A stretch of 64,000 bases of DNA from Symmachiella dynata (GCF_007747995.1 NZ_CP036276.1:3897001-3961000); one strand, 5' to 3'. Counted from the stretch's first letter, positions 8,387 through 17,886 are shown. Notes: generated from the sequence alone by a model not told the origin. Numbers and translations are program-made.

Positions 8387-8944
8387 TTATTTACCCATCT
8401 CCCGTTGAAGCCACGCACGGGCGTAGGACCAGTTGCGTTTGGTTGTGCGCGGAGAAACTCCTAGAACCTCGGCTGTTTCTTCGATGGTTAGGCCGGTGAA
8501 GTACCGCAGCTCGACGAGCTTTGATAACTGACTGTCTTGTTGGGCCAGTTTTTCGAGTGCCTCGTCCAATGCGAGCAGGTCGTCGACATTCTCGGGATTG
8601 GTGATCGATTCATTGTCGTCTAAGTCGTGGCGATTGAGTTCGCCCCCCCGTTTGATACGGCCCTTGCGACGCGCGTTCTCAATCAGAATCCGACGCATTG
8701 CTTCGGCGGCGGCCGCAAAAAAGTGCCCGCGCCCGTCCCACTGCTTTGAGTTATCTCCCACAAGCCGGAGAAATGCTTCATGGACCAGGGCCGTTGGCTG
8801 TAGCGTTTGCCCCGATCTCTCTTGTTTCATGCGGCTCGCTGCCAATCGACGCAGTTCATCGTAAATCAGCGGCAACAGTTCGCTCGCTGCTGCCTGATCG
8901 CCCTGCTCGATGGCGGAAAGGATTTGAGTGACATCACGGTTCAT
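8387..8944 (-). CDS. ECF sigma factor, planctomycete Ser/Thr-kinase-associated type
   Basis: 185 residues from the ATG at 8944. Region 2 includes YDELRRLAASRMKQE, LQPTALVHEAFLRLVGD and FFAAAAEAMRRILIENARRK, and region 4 includes LSKLVELRYFTGLTIEETAE and VLGVSPRTTKRNWSYARAWL. This matches the Sig-70_X6 type of ECF factors (TIGR02999), very common in planctomycetes and usually near a Ser/Thr kinase. Here a kinase gene lies 840 bases away on the other strand (9783), with an EF-hand gene between, so the kinase may control this factor. A longer start at 8971 was rejected as it adds only ten basic residues without family similarity. Confidence 0.93.
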   Translation of the reverse strand: MNRDVTQILSAIEQGDQAAASELLPLIYDELRRLAASRMKQERSGQTLQPTALVHEAFLRLVGDNSKQWDGRGHFFAAAAEAMRRILIENARRKGRIKRGGELNRHDLDDNESITNPENVDDLLALDEALEKLAQQDSQLSKLVELRYFTGLTIEETAEVLGVSPRTTKRNWSYARAWLQREMGK

Positions 8945-9099
8945 TGCATACCTCTTTTTAAGCTGCGGCACAGTCTGGATGTCGATGCAACGAAGAAAAT
9001 CTAAATAATGTGGCCCTCGTTAATCGGAAATGGCGCATTATACCTTGTCCGGCAAATGTCTTGCACATCAACAATGCACGAAATCTAAGGAGTCGCAGA

Positions 9100-9651
9100 A
9101 TGTTTCAACGAAACCTCCAATGCGTTATCTTTTCTGGCATCCTCATGGGGTCCAGCCTGCTGTTTGCTCAGCCACCCGGCCGCGGTGGCCCTCCTGAAGG
9201 TCCGCCGAGGGAAGTGATTCTCCGAATCTTCCAACAAGCAGACAGTAATCGCGATGGCAGCGTAACAAGAGCGGAGTTAACGACTGCTTTGCAAAATCAG
9301 GCGCGCGGGAACCGGCGTGAGCGTGGAGGTGCGCCGCCTCAACAAGAGAACCAAGCAGACCACCCGCGTCGTGAGCGCGGAGAGCAAGGAGAGCACGGCC
9401 ATCACGGACCGCCGCAGCCGGGCCAGGTATTGCCCGAACCGGTTGCCGAATCTTTGGATTTGAACGAGAAACAGACGCGCCAGCTCGCTGCTTTGCAAGC
9501 CGACGTCGACAAACGTCTTGCGGCGATACTTACGGACGAGCAAAAAGAGCAACTCAAGAACGCTCGACCGCCGCATGGACCGGGTCAGTTCAAAGGAGAA
9601 AAAGGCGAGCAACCAGGCGGTCGTCCCCAACGCCCGCAGCGACCGGAATAA
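9100..9651 (+). CDS. Secreted EF-hand protein with proline-rich tail
   Basis: 183 residues from the ATG at 9100, preceded by AAGGAG at good spacing. Signal peptide residues 1-24 (cleavage likely after LFA-Q). One EF-hand calcium loop, DSNRDGSVTRAE, lies at residues 48-59. The middle is low complexity, rich in R, G, E, H and P. A later segment (SLDLNEKQTRQLAALQADVD, then LTDEQKEQLKNA) resembles the LTxxQ/Spy-like helices of periplasmic stress proteins of planctomycetes. Likely exported and calcium-binding; partner unknown. It is divergent from the sigma factor gene, sharing about 155 bases of promoter region. Confidence 0.8.
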   Translation: MFQRNLQCVIFSGILMGSSLLFAQPPGRGGPPEGPPREVILRIFQQADSNRDGSVTRAELTTALQNQARGNRRERGGAPPQQENQADHPRRERGEQGEHGHHGPPQPGQVLPEPVAESLDLNEKQTRQLAALQADVDKRLAAILTDEQKEQLKNARPPHGPGQFKGEKGEQPGGRPQRPQRPE

Positions 9652-9782
9652 CGCGGAGGGTGTTGACTCTTTCGCAATGTCAGGCAGCACGGTTGAGCCG
9701 GAGTCATGGAGTGGGCCAGCTGCCGACTGCAACGATTGTGTTTCGCTGGTAAGCCGAAATCGGAATGGATTAGAATGTGATA

Positions 9783-12149
9783 ATGGCCGATTTATCCGAA
9801 CGCACAATTTTCTTACAAGCGATCGAAGAGGAAAACCTCGACGATCGCTTGGCCTATTTGGACTCTGTGTGCGGTGATGATAAGGATTTGCGTGCCTCGG
9901 TCGAAGCCCTTCTTGCTGCCCACAACGGACCTGCTACGTTGTTGGACCACCCGATCGGTTCCGACGGCAGTCGCCCGTCGCCATCTCACTTCGAATTGGG
10001 CGAACCGATCGATCACATTGGCATGCAGATCGGTCCCTACAAATTGTTGGAGTTGATTGGCGAAGGCAGTTTTGGCCTCGTTTTCGTGGCCGAACAAGAA
10101 CACCCCATACGTCGCAGAGTGGCATTGAAAATCCTCAAGCCAGAACTGGGGTCGAAGGAGGTGCTCGCACGGTTCGAGGCCGAGCGCCAGGCCGTCGCGA
10201 TGATGAATCACCCGAACATTGCTCAGGTGTTTGATGCGGGTGTTACGCCAAATGGACGGCCCTACTTTGCGATGGAACTGGTCCGCGGGCTGCCGATCAC
10301 CCAGTTATGCGATAAACAGCGACTGAACATCCGCGAGCGACTGGAGGTCATGGTCGATGTCTGTTCGGCGGTTCACCATGCTCATCAAAAAGGCATCATC
10401 CATCGCGACTTGAAGCCATCCAACGTGATGGTGACACTGCATGACGGCAAACCGGTCGCCAAAGTCATTGACTTCGGGGTGGCCAAGGCGCTCGGTGAAA
10501 AACTGACCAACAAGACTGTCTATACTCGCTTTTTCTCCATGGTCGGTACACCATTGTATATGAGTCCTGAGCAAGCCGAAATGAGTGGCTTGGACGTCGA
10601 TACACGCAGTGACATATTCTCGCTGGGTGGGATCTTATATGAATTACTCACCGGCGACACTCCATTCGACCGCGAGCGATTGGACTCAGCTGGTTTGGAT
10701 GAGCTGCGGCAAATCATTCGAAAAGAAGAACCCCCTCGCCCCAGTTTGCGACTTTCCACCAGTCGCAACTCTCTAACCACGATCGCGGATCGGCGGCATG
10801 TCGATCCGCGCGGCCTTGCCTCGACCTTACAGGGCGACCTGGATTGGATCGTGATGAAGTCGCTCGATAAGGACCGGTCTCGCCGTTACGACTCCGCCGC
10901 ATCGCTTGCCCAAGATATTCGACGTTATCTCAACAGCGAACCGATCAATGCTCGCCCACCGAGCACCTTTTATCGACTCCAAAAGTACGCCCGGCGTCAT
11001 CGTGTGGCACTCGTGACCGCCGCGCTTGTCGGAATCACAATGATTTTTGGAACAGCCGCAAGCCTTTGGCAGATGTCGAATGCAATCAGCGAGCGGAACG
11101 ATAAGGACGCGGCACTGCAAGCGGCGACGCAAGCGAAAGCCGAAGCGATTGCGGCCAAACAAAAAGTTGAACAGTTTGCGGAGAACCTCGTCAAAGCCAA
11201 CGAACTGGTCGTTAGCGGTCAGTCACATGCCGATGCGGGGCGTTGGGCCTCCGCTTCGCGAGACTACGAAGCGGCTGTCACGATTCAGCCAAGTTACTAT
11301 CTGCCGCGCGTTCAAAGAGCACAGCTTTTTACAAGATTGGGACTTTGGCCCGAAGCAGCCAAGGATTTCGCCATGGCGATCGAAACCGGTGCCTCGACTT
11401 CGCAATCGCAGTGGTGGGGCGTTCCTGCGTTGTTTCTCTATACAGGCCAGAACGATGCATTTCGTCAAATCTCTGAGCAACGCCGGGATCAAATTGTTGC
11501 AGATACGACGCATCCACAATGGATGCTGTTGCGCGACATCGCGGTGAGCAGCGAAGCTGCGTCGACGGAGGACTATAAGACATTCCTTGCGATTGCCTTG
11601 GAGTGGCTGTCTGAGCAGAGGTCCGCTGGGAAGCCACCGCCGCCTGGCCCACCACCAGGCAGACGCGATCACGGAGAAGGACAGGATGGTCGGTCGGGGC
11701 GACCTCCAAGGCACGATGCATTTGGTCGCGTTGTGCAGCCCGATAGTACTCCGCGTTGTGTGTGTCAGTACATTACAGCGATGGTTTATCTTCGCGCCGG
11801 GGAGTCGGATGCCGCAGTGGACTTGCTGCAGAAGGCCGCGCAGGACCCTCGTTGGCCCGCAAAGTACTTGATTCACGCCCCCATCGCATTGGCCCACTAT
11901 GGTAGCGGCAATGTCAAACAAGCTAGAGAAGCGCTTGATCGATCCGAGGCGATGCTCCTGGAGCAGCTCTCAGCTTCCGGTGAGCGGCCATTGAACGGCA
12001 TGGTGTCCCCATGGTTCGACCAGATCGAAGGGTTGCAGATTTACCACGAAGCATCGCAAGTTATCGGCGGCACACCATCGTCTTTAACGTTAAAACTCGA
12101 TCAACGACGAGCAGCATCGCTAAAATTGCTCAAGGGGCGCCAACTGTAG
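9783..12149 (+). CDS. Transmembrane Ser/Thr protein kinase with TPR-like C-terminus
   Basis: 788 residues from the ATG at 9783. A short helical N-terminal domain precedes the Hanks-type kinase domain (about 82-370). Its ATP loop is LIGEGSFGLVF, the catalytic lysine is in VALKILK (near 116), the catalytic loop is IIHRDLKPSN, the metal motif is DFG in VIDFGVAK, and the P+1 region is GTPLYMSPEQ. One transmembrane helix follows (about 403-425, VALVTAALVGITMIFG). The exported C-terminal part carries tetratricopeptide-like helices (SRDYEAAVTIQPSYYLPRVQ, GLWPEAAKDFAMAIE), interrupted by a P/G-rich linker. All catalytic residues are present. This architecture often pairs with ECF sigma factors such as the one at 8387. 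The signal sensed is unknown. Confidence 0.93.
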   Translation: MADLSERTIFLQAIEEENLDDRLAYLDSVCGDDKDLRASVEALLAAHNGPATLLDHPIGSDGSRPSPSHFELGEPIDHIGMQIGPYKLLELIGEGSFGLVFVAEQEHPIRRRVALKILKPELGSKEVLARFEAERQAVAMMNHPNIAQVFDAGVTPNGRPYFAMELVRGLPITQLCDKQRLNIRERLEVMVDVCSAVHHAHQKGIIHRDLKPSNVMVTLHDGKPVAKVIDFGVAKALGEKLTNKTVYTRFFSMVGTPLYMSPEQAEMSGLDVDTRSDIFSLGGILYELLTGDTPFDRERLDSAGLDELRQIIRKEEPPRPSLRLSTSRNSLTTIADRRHVDPRGLASTLQGDLDWIVMKSLDKDRSRRYDSAASLAQDIRRYLNSEPINARPPSTFYRLQKYARRHRVALVTAALVGITMIFGTAASLWQMSNAISERNDKDAALQAATQAKAEAIAAKQKVEQFAENLVKANELVVSGQSHADAGRWASASRDYEAAVTIQPSYYLPRVQRAQLFTRLGLWPEAAKDFAMAIETGASTSQSQWWGVPALFLYTGQNDAFRQISEQRRDQIVADTTHPQWMLLRDIAVSSEAASTEDYKTFLAIALEWLSEQRSAGKPPPPGPPPGRRDHGEGQDGRSGRPPRHDAFGRVVQPDSTPRCVCQYITAMVYLRAGESDAAVDLLQKAAQDPRWPAKYLIHAPIALAHYGSGNVKQAREALDRSEAMLLEQLSASGERPLNGMVSPWFDQIEGLQIYHEASQVIGGTPSSLTLKLDQRRAASLKLLKGRQL

Positions 12150-12351
12150 CTTGTTGTGAATCTCTTGCCTGTGAGTATCAATGGCGACAAACGACTGTTT
12201 GCGGCGTTTGGGAGATTTTCTGCGGATTGGATGGCCCCTGGGTCCCATAAATGACGCATTGAACAACGGCGGTCGGAACCCGCTACCGAGCCCATTAAGA
12301 GGTTCAGGATCGGTCAAGACGTTTTCAGCCCAATCTAGGAACTTACATCCA

Positions 12352-13605
12352 ATGTTTCGCTCCCTCCTCGCCGTGGTTTGTCTTTTCAGTTTGAACGCTC
12401 AGCTATCTGCCCAAGACTGGCCGGAGTTTTTGGGGCGGGGAGGCACTGCGAAATCGTCGGACGTGGTTCCCACCTTTTGGAGCAACTCCAAGAACCTCAC
12501 CTGGAAAGTCGAACTGCCGGGGACCGGTTCGTCGAGCCCAATTGTGGTTGGCGATAAGCTGATTGTGACCTGCTATGTCGCTAGCGAGTCGGAGGCGAAA
12601 CGCCGAGTGCTGTGCTTTCACAAAGTTTCCGGCGAACGCCTCTGGTCCGTCGATTTTCCGATCGACTACAGTGAAGATCGCTTTCAGGGATACATCACCG
12701 AGCATGGGTACGCCAGCAACACGCCCGTCAGTGATGGTGAAAACGTCTACGTCTTTCTCGGAAAAGGAGGTGTGCACTCGATCACCTTGGAGGGAAAGAA
12801 ACTCTGGAGCGTCGACGTCGGCAAGGAATCGAGCAATCGACAATGGGGTTCTGCGGCGAGTTTGATCCTTTATCAGAATAGCGTTTTGGTAAATGCCTCT
12901 GAAGAGTCGCAGTCGATTATTGCGCTGGAAAAGGCCACGGGAAAGAAGCTTTGGGCTCAGGAAGCAGAAATGCTGGAGCTGACTTACGGTACTCCGCGCA
13001 TCGTCAATCTCGATGAGGGCGAGCGTGAAGTCGTCATTAGCGTGCCCGGTGAAATCTGGGCACTGAATCCCACGACCGGCAAGCTCAATTGGTATTGCCA
13101 GTCACCGATGACCGGCAACGTTTGCCCGTCAATAATCGTTGATGGGCAAACAATCTACAGCTTTGGCGGCTACCGGGCCTCCGGCAGTATCGCCGTAAAA
13201 GCTGGCGGGACGGGGGATGTCACGGACTCCCGTGTCATTTGGACCAACCGATCAAGTTCGTATGTTGCCACTCCGCTGTTGCACAACGATCGATTCTACT
13301 GGATCGATGACCGCGGAATCGCCTTCTGCACATCGGCTACCGATGGCGAAGTTATCTATCGCAAACGCGTGGACAACTTGGCAAGCGGTCGTCCCGTTTA
13401 TGCATCGCCTGTCCTGATCGGCGAACATATCTACGTCGTCACACGCCGGAGTGGAACGATTGTGTACAAACCGGGCGATTCGTTTCAGCCAATCGCACGA
13501 AACGTCCTTGCCAGTGATGATTCCGACTTCAATGCCTCACCCGCCGTGTCTGAAAACACACTGTATCTTCGCAGCAACAAAGCCCTGTACTGCATTTCAG
13601 AATGA
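12352..13605 (+). CDS. Exported PQQ/BamB-like beta-propeller protein
   Basis: 417 residues from the ATG at 12352, preceded by AGGA. Signal peptide residues 1-20 (AQLSA-QDWPEFLG). The mature protein starts with DWPEFLGRGG and carries repeated blades such as KLIVTCYVASE, RVLCFHKVSGERLWSVDF, IIALEKATGKKLWAQEAE and IWALNPTTGKLNWY, the PQQ-like/BamB propeller pattern (PF13360). No quinoprotein dehydrogenase catalytic domain is visible, so a binding or scaffold role is more likely than catalysis. It follows the kinase by about 200 bases on the same strand but probably has its own promoter. Function not inferable beyond the fold. Confidence 0.88.
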   Translation: MFRSLLAVVCLFSLNAQLSAQDWPEFLGRGGTAKSSDVVPTFWSNSKNLTWKVELPGTGSSSPIVVGDKLIVTCYVASESEAKRRVLCFHKVSGERLWSVDFPIDYSEDRFQGYITEHGYASNTPVSDGENVYVFLGKGGVHSITLEGKKLWSVDVGKESSNRQWGSAASLILYQNSVLVNASEESQSIIALEKATGKKLWAQEAEMLELTYGTPRIVNLDEGEREVVISVPGEIWALNPTTGKLNWYCQSPMTGNVCPSIIVDGQTIYSFGGYRASGSIAVKAGGTGDVTDSRVIWTNRSSSYVATPLLHNDRFYWIDDRGIAFCTSATDGEVIYRKRVDNLASGRPVYASPVLIGEHIYVVTRRSGTIVYKPGDSFQPIARNVLASDDSDFNASPAVSENTLYLRSNKALYCISE

Positions 13606-13919
13606 CGATAAGAAGTCCGTGCTCGGTCAAACAACTACAATCCGTCAATGACAAACGACGACAATCTGGCGTCACACGTTGGAAAACCTCTACTGATCGC
13701 GCAAGCTGTCAACCAATGGCTCAAAGGTTTTGTCACTTCCCTCCGGTTAACGCAAATCGAGAAGTATCTGTAAACCAAAAGTCGCGTGCGAGAAGGTCGA
13801 TTTTGTCCCGCGATGCCGATTTCGCGTCACCTACCCTGCCCCGCTCGCTCCGTAATCTGCGCTCGATTTATGTCTTTTTTACGGCGGGTACAGCAACTCC
13901 TGTTTAGAGGCGTGGCTGC
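13606..13919. other. Intergenic region, no gene recognised
   Basis: About 310 bases after the propeller gene. Around 13840 there is a CCCTGCCCCGCTCGC tract resembling one near 47813, so part of it may belong to the same dispersed intergenic repeat material. No frame of quality was found. Confidence 0.35.
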
Positions 13920-14154
13920 TTCAATGAGGTCCGTGGTGGCCCGGAAGCCTTACTGAAATGGCACGAAACGCAGTTAGGACTTCCAGTGCCTCCAATTCAC
14001 AAGGCGGATCGAATAACGGAGTACGCGGCTGCGGTGTCATCTATGGGGGCAGGTCAAGAAGCCGTTGCAAAAGATGATCTGGATTCGTCTCACCGACCAG
14101 AAGAGACAGACCATCCTCAATATGGCCCATTAATTCTTAGGGAAGTCCCTAGGA
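13920..14154 (+). pseudogene. Unidentified coding remnant ending at an IS
   Basis: The frame reads FNEVRGGPEALLKWHETQLG then LPVPPIHKADRITEYAAAVS and later ETDHPQYGPLI. The composition and sense look like a real protein but I do not recognise it. It has no start, and it ends at the left terminus of the insertion sequence (14155). I read it as an internal or C-terminal fragment of a gene damaged before or by IS insertion. Confidence 0.35.
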
Positions 14155-14169
14155 GCCCGTTGAAAAACC
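14155..14169 (+). repeat. IS left terminal inverted repeat
   Basis: GCCCGTTGAAAAACC, paired with the right end at 15627-15642; the first nine bases are identical and the next four differ at one. Confidence 0.7.
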
Positions 14170-14289
14170 TCGCTTGACACGCACGTTATATTGACGTCTG
14201 ACTTTGCTCCGCGGGTAACTTAACTCGACAGGGAGCGTGCAGCGATGGGCATGGGACGGCGGGTGCAGGAGCAGCAGGGGGAGTTTTGA

Positions 14290-15610
14290 GTGGCGACCGG
14301 GGCGCTGCCGAATGTGCCGCAACACATTTTCTACGACAAACTCAACGCGATCCTTGCTGCCGGCGACTTCGATGACTTTGTCGAGGAGTGGTGCGAACCG
14401 TTTTATGCCGACAACGTTGGTCGGGCGGGGATTCCGCCGGGGGTTTACTTTCGCATGCTGTTCGTTGGTTACTTCGAGGGCATCGATTCGCAACGCGGCA
14501 TCGCTTGGCGGTGTGCGGACAGCCGCTCGCTGGCGCGATTCTTGGGTTATGGCCAGAACGAAGCGACGCCGGATCATTCCAGCCTGACGCGGATCCGCGA
14601 CCGACTGCCGCTGGAAATTCACGAACAGGTTTGCCTTTGTGCTCTCGCTGGCCGACGATCACAAACTGTTGGCGAACAAAACGGCGGCTGTGGATTCGAC
14701 GTATCTAGAAGCCAACGCGGCGATGAAATCGATCGTCCGCAAAGAGACGGGCGAGGATTGGAAGGAGTATGTGCGGCGTCTCGCGGCCGAAGAGGGAATC
14801 GACATCGACAACGACGAAGACCTGCGCAAGTACGACAAAAACCGCTCCGGCAAGAAGGTTCCCAACGCCGAATGGGAATCGAAAACCGACGGTGAAGCCC
14901 GCATCGCCAAGATGAAAGACGGCCGCACGCACTTGGCGTACAAGGCGGAGCACACGATCGATTTGGATAGCGAATTCATCCTGGACGCGAGCATGTATCA
15001 CGCCGACGAAGCCGACAGCGCGACGTTGTTAACGAGCATCGAGGCGGCGCAACAGAACTTGTTTGAAGCCGAAGTGTATCGCGAGATCGAAGAGGTCGTG
15101 GCGGACAAGGGGTATCACAAAAACGAAACGCTGGCGGATTGTCGCCGCTGGAACTATTGGGGTTTGCGGACGTACATTCCCGAACCGGATTCGCAGTTTG
15201 AGAGGCGTTGGACCGACAAGCCGCCCGAATACAAGGAGGCGGTGTATGCCAACCGTCGACGGATGAGCGGCAATCGAGGCAAGCGTTTGCAGAAGAAGCG
15301 AAGCGAGTTTGTCGAGCGAAGTTTCGCCCACGTTTGCGAAACGGGCGGAGCACGGCGGACGTGGTTGTGTGGGTTGGAGAAGATTAACAAGCGTTACAAC
15401 ATACAGGTTGCTGCCCGCAATTTGGGTTTGCTGATGCGCAAGCTATCCGGCATCGGCAAACCACGTTGCCTGCAGGGGGGATGGGGGCTTATCGATCATT
15501 GCCAGCTTGCCAAAACAGCGATTCAAAACGCGCTGAGCCGGATCTGGAACTTGTACGCACCCCGACAACAGAAACTACATTGCATTCCACCAGTCGCGAC
15601 GGCGGTTTAA
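14290..15610 (+). pseudogene. IS transposase, frameshifted
   Basis: The N-terminal part (14290 to about 14630, frame 1) reads VPQHIFYDKLNAILAAGDFD, PPGVYFRMLFVGYFEGIDSQ and ATPDHSSLTRIRDRLPLEIH, the DUF772-type N-terminal domain. The catalytic part continues in frame 2 from about 14630 to 15610 with LLANKTAAVDSTYLEANAAM (first catalytic Asp), EEVVADKGYH (second Asp region) and SEFVERSFAHVCETGGARRT (Glu region). The join is at CAGGTTTGCC near 14627, where two bases appear missing relative to the expected Q-V-F-A-F-V. Programmed frameshifting is possible, but I see no classic slippery heptamer and the change would be +1, so inactivation is likelier. Confidence 0.8.
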
Positions 15611-15626
15611 TAATTGCGGTAAAGCT

Positions 15627-15642
15627 GACTTTCTCAACGGGC
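15627..15642 (-). repeat. IS right terminal inverted repeat
   Basis: On the minus strand GCCCGTTGAGAAAGTC, matching the left end at 14155. Confidence 0.7.
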
Positions 15643-16236
15643 AGTTAAGTCGTGTCTAAACTGAAAATGAAGAGTTTTCGGCCCCCTTCGAAGACACCAT
15701 AAAACAGACATTCGAAGGGGGGCCACAGCTCGGTCACAGACTCTCAAACGACTGGGGGTCAAGAGGTCGCAGGTTCAACTCCTGTCTTCCCTGCCCTCCT
15801 CGTGTCGATGCGGTCTTGGTCACTTAGAGTCACTGGAAGAGAGGTAGCGGTCTCCTGGCGACCGTTTACTGTGTCGAAAACAACCGTTACCACGAATGGC
15901 GTTGGCTTAAAAGTTGGTATCGTTCAGCGGTCACTTACACCAACGCAATTTAGATGCCCGGCTTCGCTTCCGGGATTTGTTCACCTGAGTACAGAGAACA
16001 AAATTACATACTGCGGACAGTGGATGGAGCCTCCGCGTTTCTGTTTATTCTGACGGGTGGGGGGCCCTCAAGCCATCTGTGCCGGGTAAACAATAAACCG
16101 TGCCTACCAAAACGGGGAAAATTTCCTTGCTTAGCAGCGATAACACGTGCTAGTTTGGCGATATTCGCGAATATTTCTCTCTTAACCGGTGTGGTCACGG
16201 TGCTGCGCCCGGTCCTTTTTCTGGAGGATCTGAGTA
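15643..16236. other. Intergenic region with tRNA-like 3' fragment
   Basis: About 590 bases between the IS and the PEP-CTERM gene. At 15769-15785 GCAGG-TTCAACT-CCTGT forms a five-pair stem with a seven-base loop like a tRNA T-arm, followed by CTTCCCT as a possible acceptor strand. No convincing D-arm or matching 5' acceptor strand is present, so it is not a functional tRNA. Near 15672-15718 the complementary tracts CCCCCTTCGAA and TTCGAAGGGG make a strong hairpin. No coding frame of quality was seen. Confidence 0.4.
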
Positions 16237-17445
16237 ATGTGGAGATCTACGGCGGGTTTGTTGATGGCATTCGTGGTCGGCGCCTCCAGTTGGCTGGGCC
16301 TCCCCCAGCAGGCGGAGGCTGCCATCATTAGCGCACTGGGTGGAACAGTGACGCTCGATGGTCAGACCGGCCTCGAATGGCTCGACATGACGGCCTCGAC
16401 CGGCTTTGGCTACCAGGAGATCCAGGCCGAACTGCTGCCCGGTGGGCAGTTTGAGGGCTTTCGACTGGCGACGCGTAACGAGGTGCGCACGCTCTGGGAG
16501 AACGCCGGCGCCACGACCATCGCGAACAGCGGCAACTCGTCGACCAACTATCAGCCTGGGAATTTTCCGGCGATCAATGCGCTCCAGACCCTGATGGGCG
16601 CGCCCGACGCTGGTTTCAACGTTGGGTTTGACTCGATCATGACCTATGGTTTGTCGGCGGACATTATCGATGTGCTGGGCAATGACCGCGTCGCGATGCC
16701 TGGTATGGGCGTCGACACGGCGGGGACGTTGGGGTATGCAACGCTCACTCAGTACGCCAACCCACTCGATGCGAGCGGCTACTCGAGCTTCGGCTCCTGG
16801 TTGGTGCGCGACACCAATCTGCCGCTGGTCATTCCGATTGGTGACGGTTCGCAATCACTGGACTTGGTGACGGGCAATGTGTGGCTCGACATGACTCTAT
16901 CCACTGGGCTCAGCTTCCAGGAAATACAGGCGGAAACAGCGGCAGGCGGCTTGTTCGAAAGTTATCGGCTCGCGACGCGCGCCGAGGTGGGGGAACTTTG
17001 GGAGCATGCGGGCATCGTCGATATTGCGGCGAGTGGCAACAGCTCTATCAACTACACGGCCGCTAACTTTCCGGGCGCCTCGTATTTGCAAGGCTTGATG
17101 GGCGCGCCCGACGCTGGTTTCAACGTTGGATTCGACTCGATCATGACCTATGGCTTGTCGGCCGACATCATCGATGTGCTGGGCAATGACCGCGTCGCGA
17201 TGCCTGGTATGGGCGTCGACACCGCAGGGACGTTGGGGTATGCAACGCTCACTCAGTACGCCAACCCACTCGATGCGAGCGGCTACTCGAGCTTCGGCTC
17301 TTGGCTCGTTAGCGACACACCGATCTCGGGTGTCTTCATCGATCAAGACGTAGTCGCCGTCCCTGAGCCTTCGTCACTTGCGTTGTTCGCGATCGGTGTG
17401 ATCGGCCTTGGCACGTTCGCTCGACGTGCCCGACGCTTCCGTTGA
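16237..17445 (+). CDS. PEP-CTERM exported protein with duplicated domain
   Basis: 402 residues, start chosen by GGAGG at good spacing. Signal peptide residues 1-28. Two copies of a roughly 168-residue domain follow, each containing (E/V)WLDMT-STG, F--(F/Y)RLATR-EV--LWE-AG and the block MGAPDAGFNVGFDSIMTYGL. The C-terminus is the PEP-CTERM sorting signal: VPEPSSLALFAIGVIGLG, then the basic end RRARRFR. Exosortase/XrtA-type systems process such signals to place proteins at the surface or in exopolysaccharide. The domain resembles the GLTWLD-type found in other PEP-CTERM proteins; its ligand is unknown. The C-terminal halves of the two copies are identical in protein (see the repeat entries). 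Confidence 0.9.
   Translation: MWRSTAGLLMAFVVGASSWLGLPQQAEAAIISALGGTVTLDGQTGLEWLDMTASTGFGYQEIQAELLPGGQFEGFRLATRNEVRTLWENAGATTIANSGNSSTNYQPGNFPAINALQTLMGAPDAGFNVGFDSIMTYGLSADIIDVLGNDRVAMPGMGVDTAGTLGYATLTQYANPLDASGYSSFGSWLVRDTNLPLVIPIGDGSQSLDLVTGNVWLDMTLSTGLSFQEIQAETAAGGLFESYRLATRAEVGELWEHAGIVDIAASGNSSINYTAANFPGASYLQGLMGAPDAGFNVGFDSIMTYGLSADIIDVLGNDRVAMPGMGVDTAGTLGYATLTQYANPLDASGYSSFGSWLVSDTPISGVFIDQDVVAVPEPSSLALFAIGVIGLGTFARRARRFR
16592..16797 (+). repeat. Internal gene repeat, copy 1
   Basis: This 206-base block recurs exactly 504 bases (168 codons) downstream within the same gene. By eye I count seven substitutions, all at third codon positions and all synonymous, so the encoded segment is identical. 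The N-terminal halves of the same domains differ in many residues. Confidence 0.85.
17096..17301 (+). repeat. Internal gene repeat, copy 2
   Basis: Second copy of the 206-base block at 16592, same orientation. Confidence 0.85.
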
Positions 17446-17696
17446 TTCTTGGAGAAACACTTCTGGGGGAACTGCTTGTCGCCAACGTAGCAAGAAGGTG
17501 CTACGGCGGCTCCGCTCTCTCAAGATGCTTGCAACCATTGCGAGTGCTTTGCTGGTTACCGCGCAGTCCCAAAACTGTGACGGACGGAAGTCGAACGACA
17601 AAAGAAGTTTCGCGAGAAAAATACGTGAAAGAAGAGATAGACCCGAGCGTCGATGGAGATTTCGGGAAGTGGCTTACATGTGGAGGGAAGCCAGGG

Positions 17697-17885
17697 TCAA
17701 TCCGTAGCGGAGACACGAGTTTCGCAAAATTGATGACGAAATGCGGACGGAGTCAGTCCGGCTTTCTTTCGGAATACGCGCGACAGGTATTGCACATTCG
17801 TAAATCCAACCTGAGTTGCTACTTCCGCGATTGTAAATGAAGTCGACGCAAGCAGGAACTTGGCTCGCTCGATGCGCACCAATGA
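17697..17885 (-). pseudogene. C-terminal remnant of an AraC-family regulator
   Basis: On the minus strand the frame ends with ERAKFLLASTSFTIAEVATQ, VGFTNVQYLSRVFRKKAG and LTPSAFR, the second helix-turn-helix of AraC/XylS regulators (PF12833). The similarity starts near 17885 and everything N-terminal is lost; upstream sequence is the shadow of an ABC ATPase fragment on the other strand. The frame ends at a normal stop, so only the 3' end of the gene survives. Confidence 0.75.
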
Positions 17886-17886
17886 A

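Larger units (their letters stand above)
14155..15642 (+). mobile_element. DDE insertion sequence (IS4/IS5/IS1182-like), about 1.49 kb
   Basis: Imperfect terminal inverted repeats bound the element: left 14155-14169 GCCCGTTGAAAAACC, right 15642-15627 read on the minus strand GCCCGTTGAGAAAGTC. The interior holds one transposase gene split by a frameshift. No target duplication was confirmed. The family label rests on the transposase (DUF772 N-terminal part plus DDE_Tnp_1-like C-terminus) and is approximate. Confidence 0.8.
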
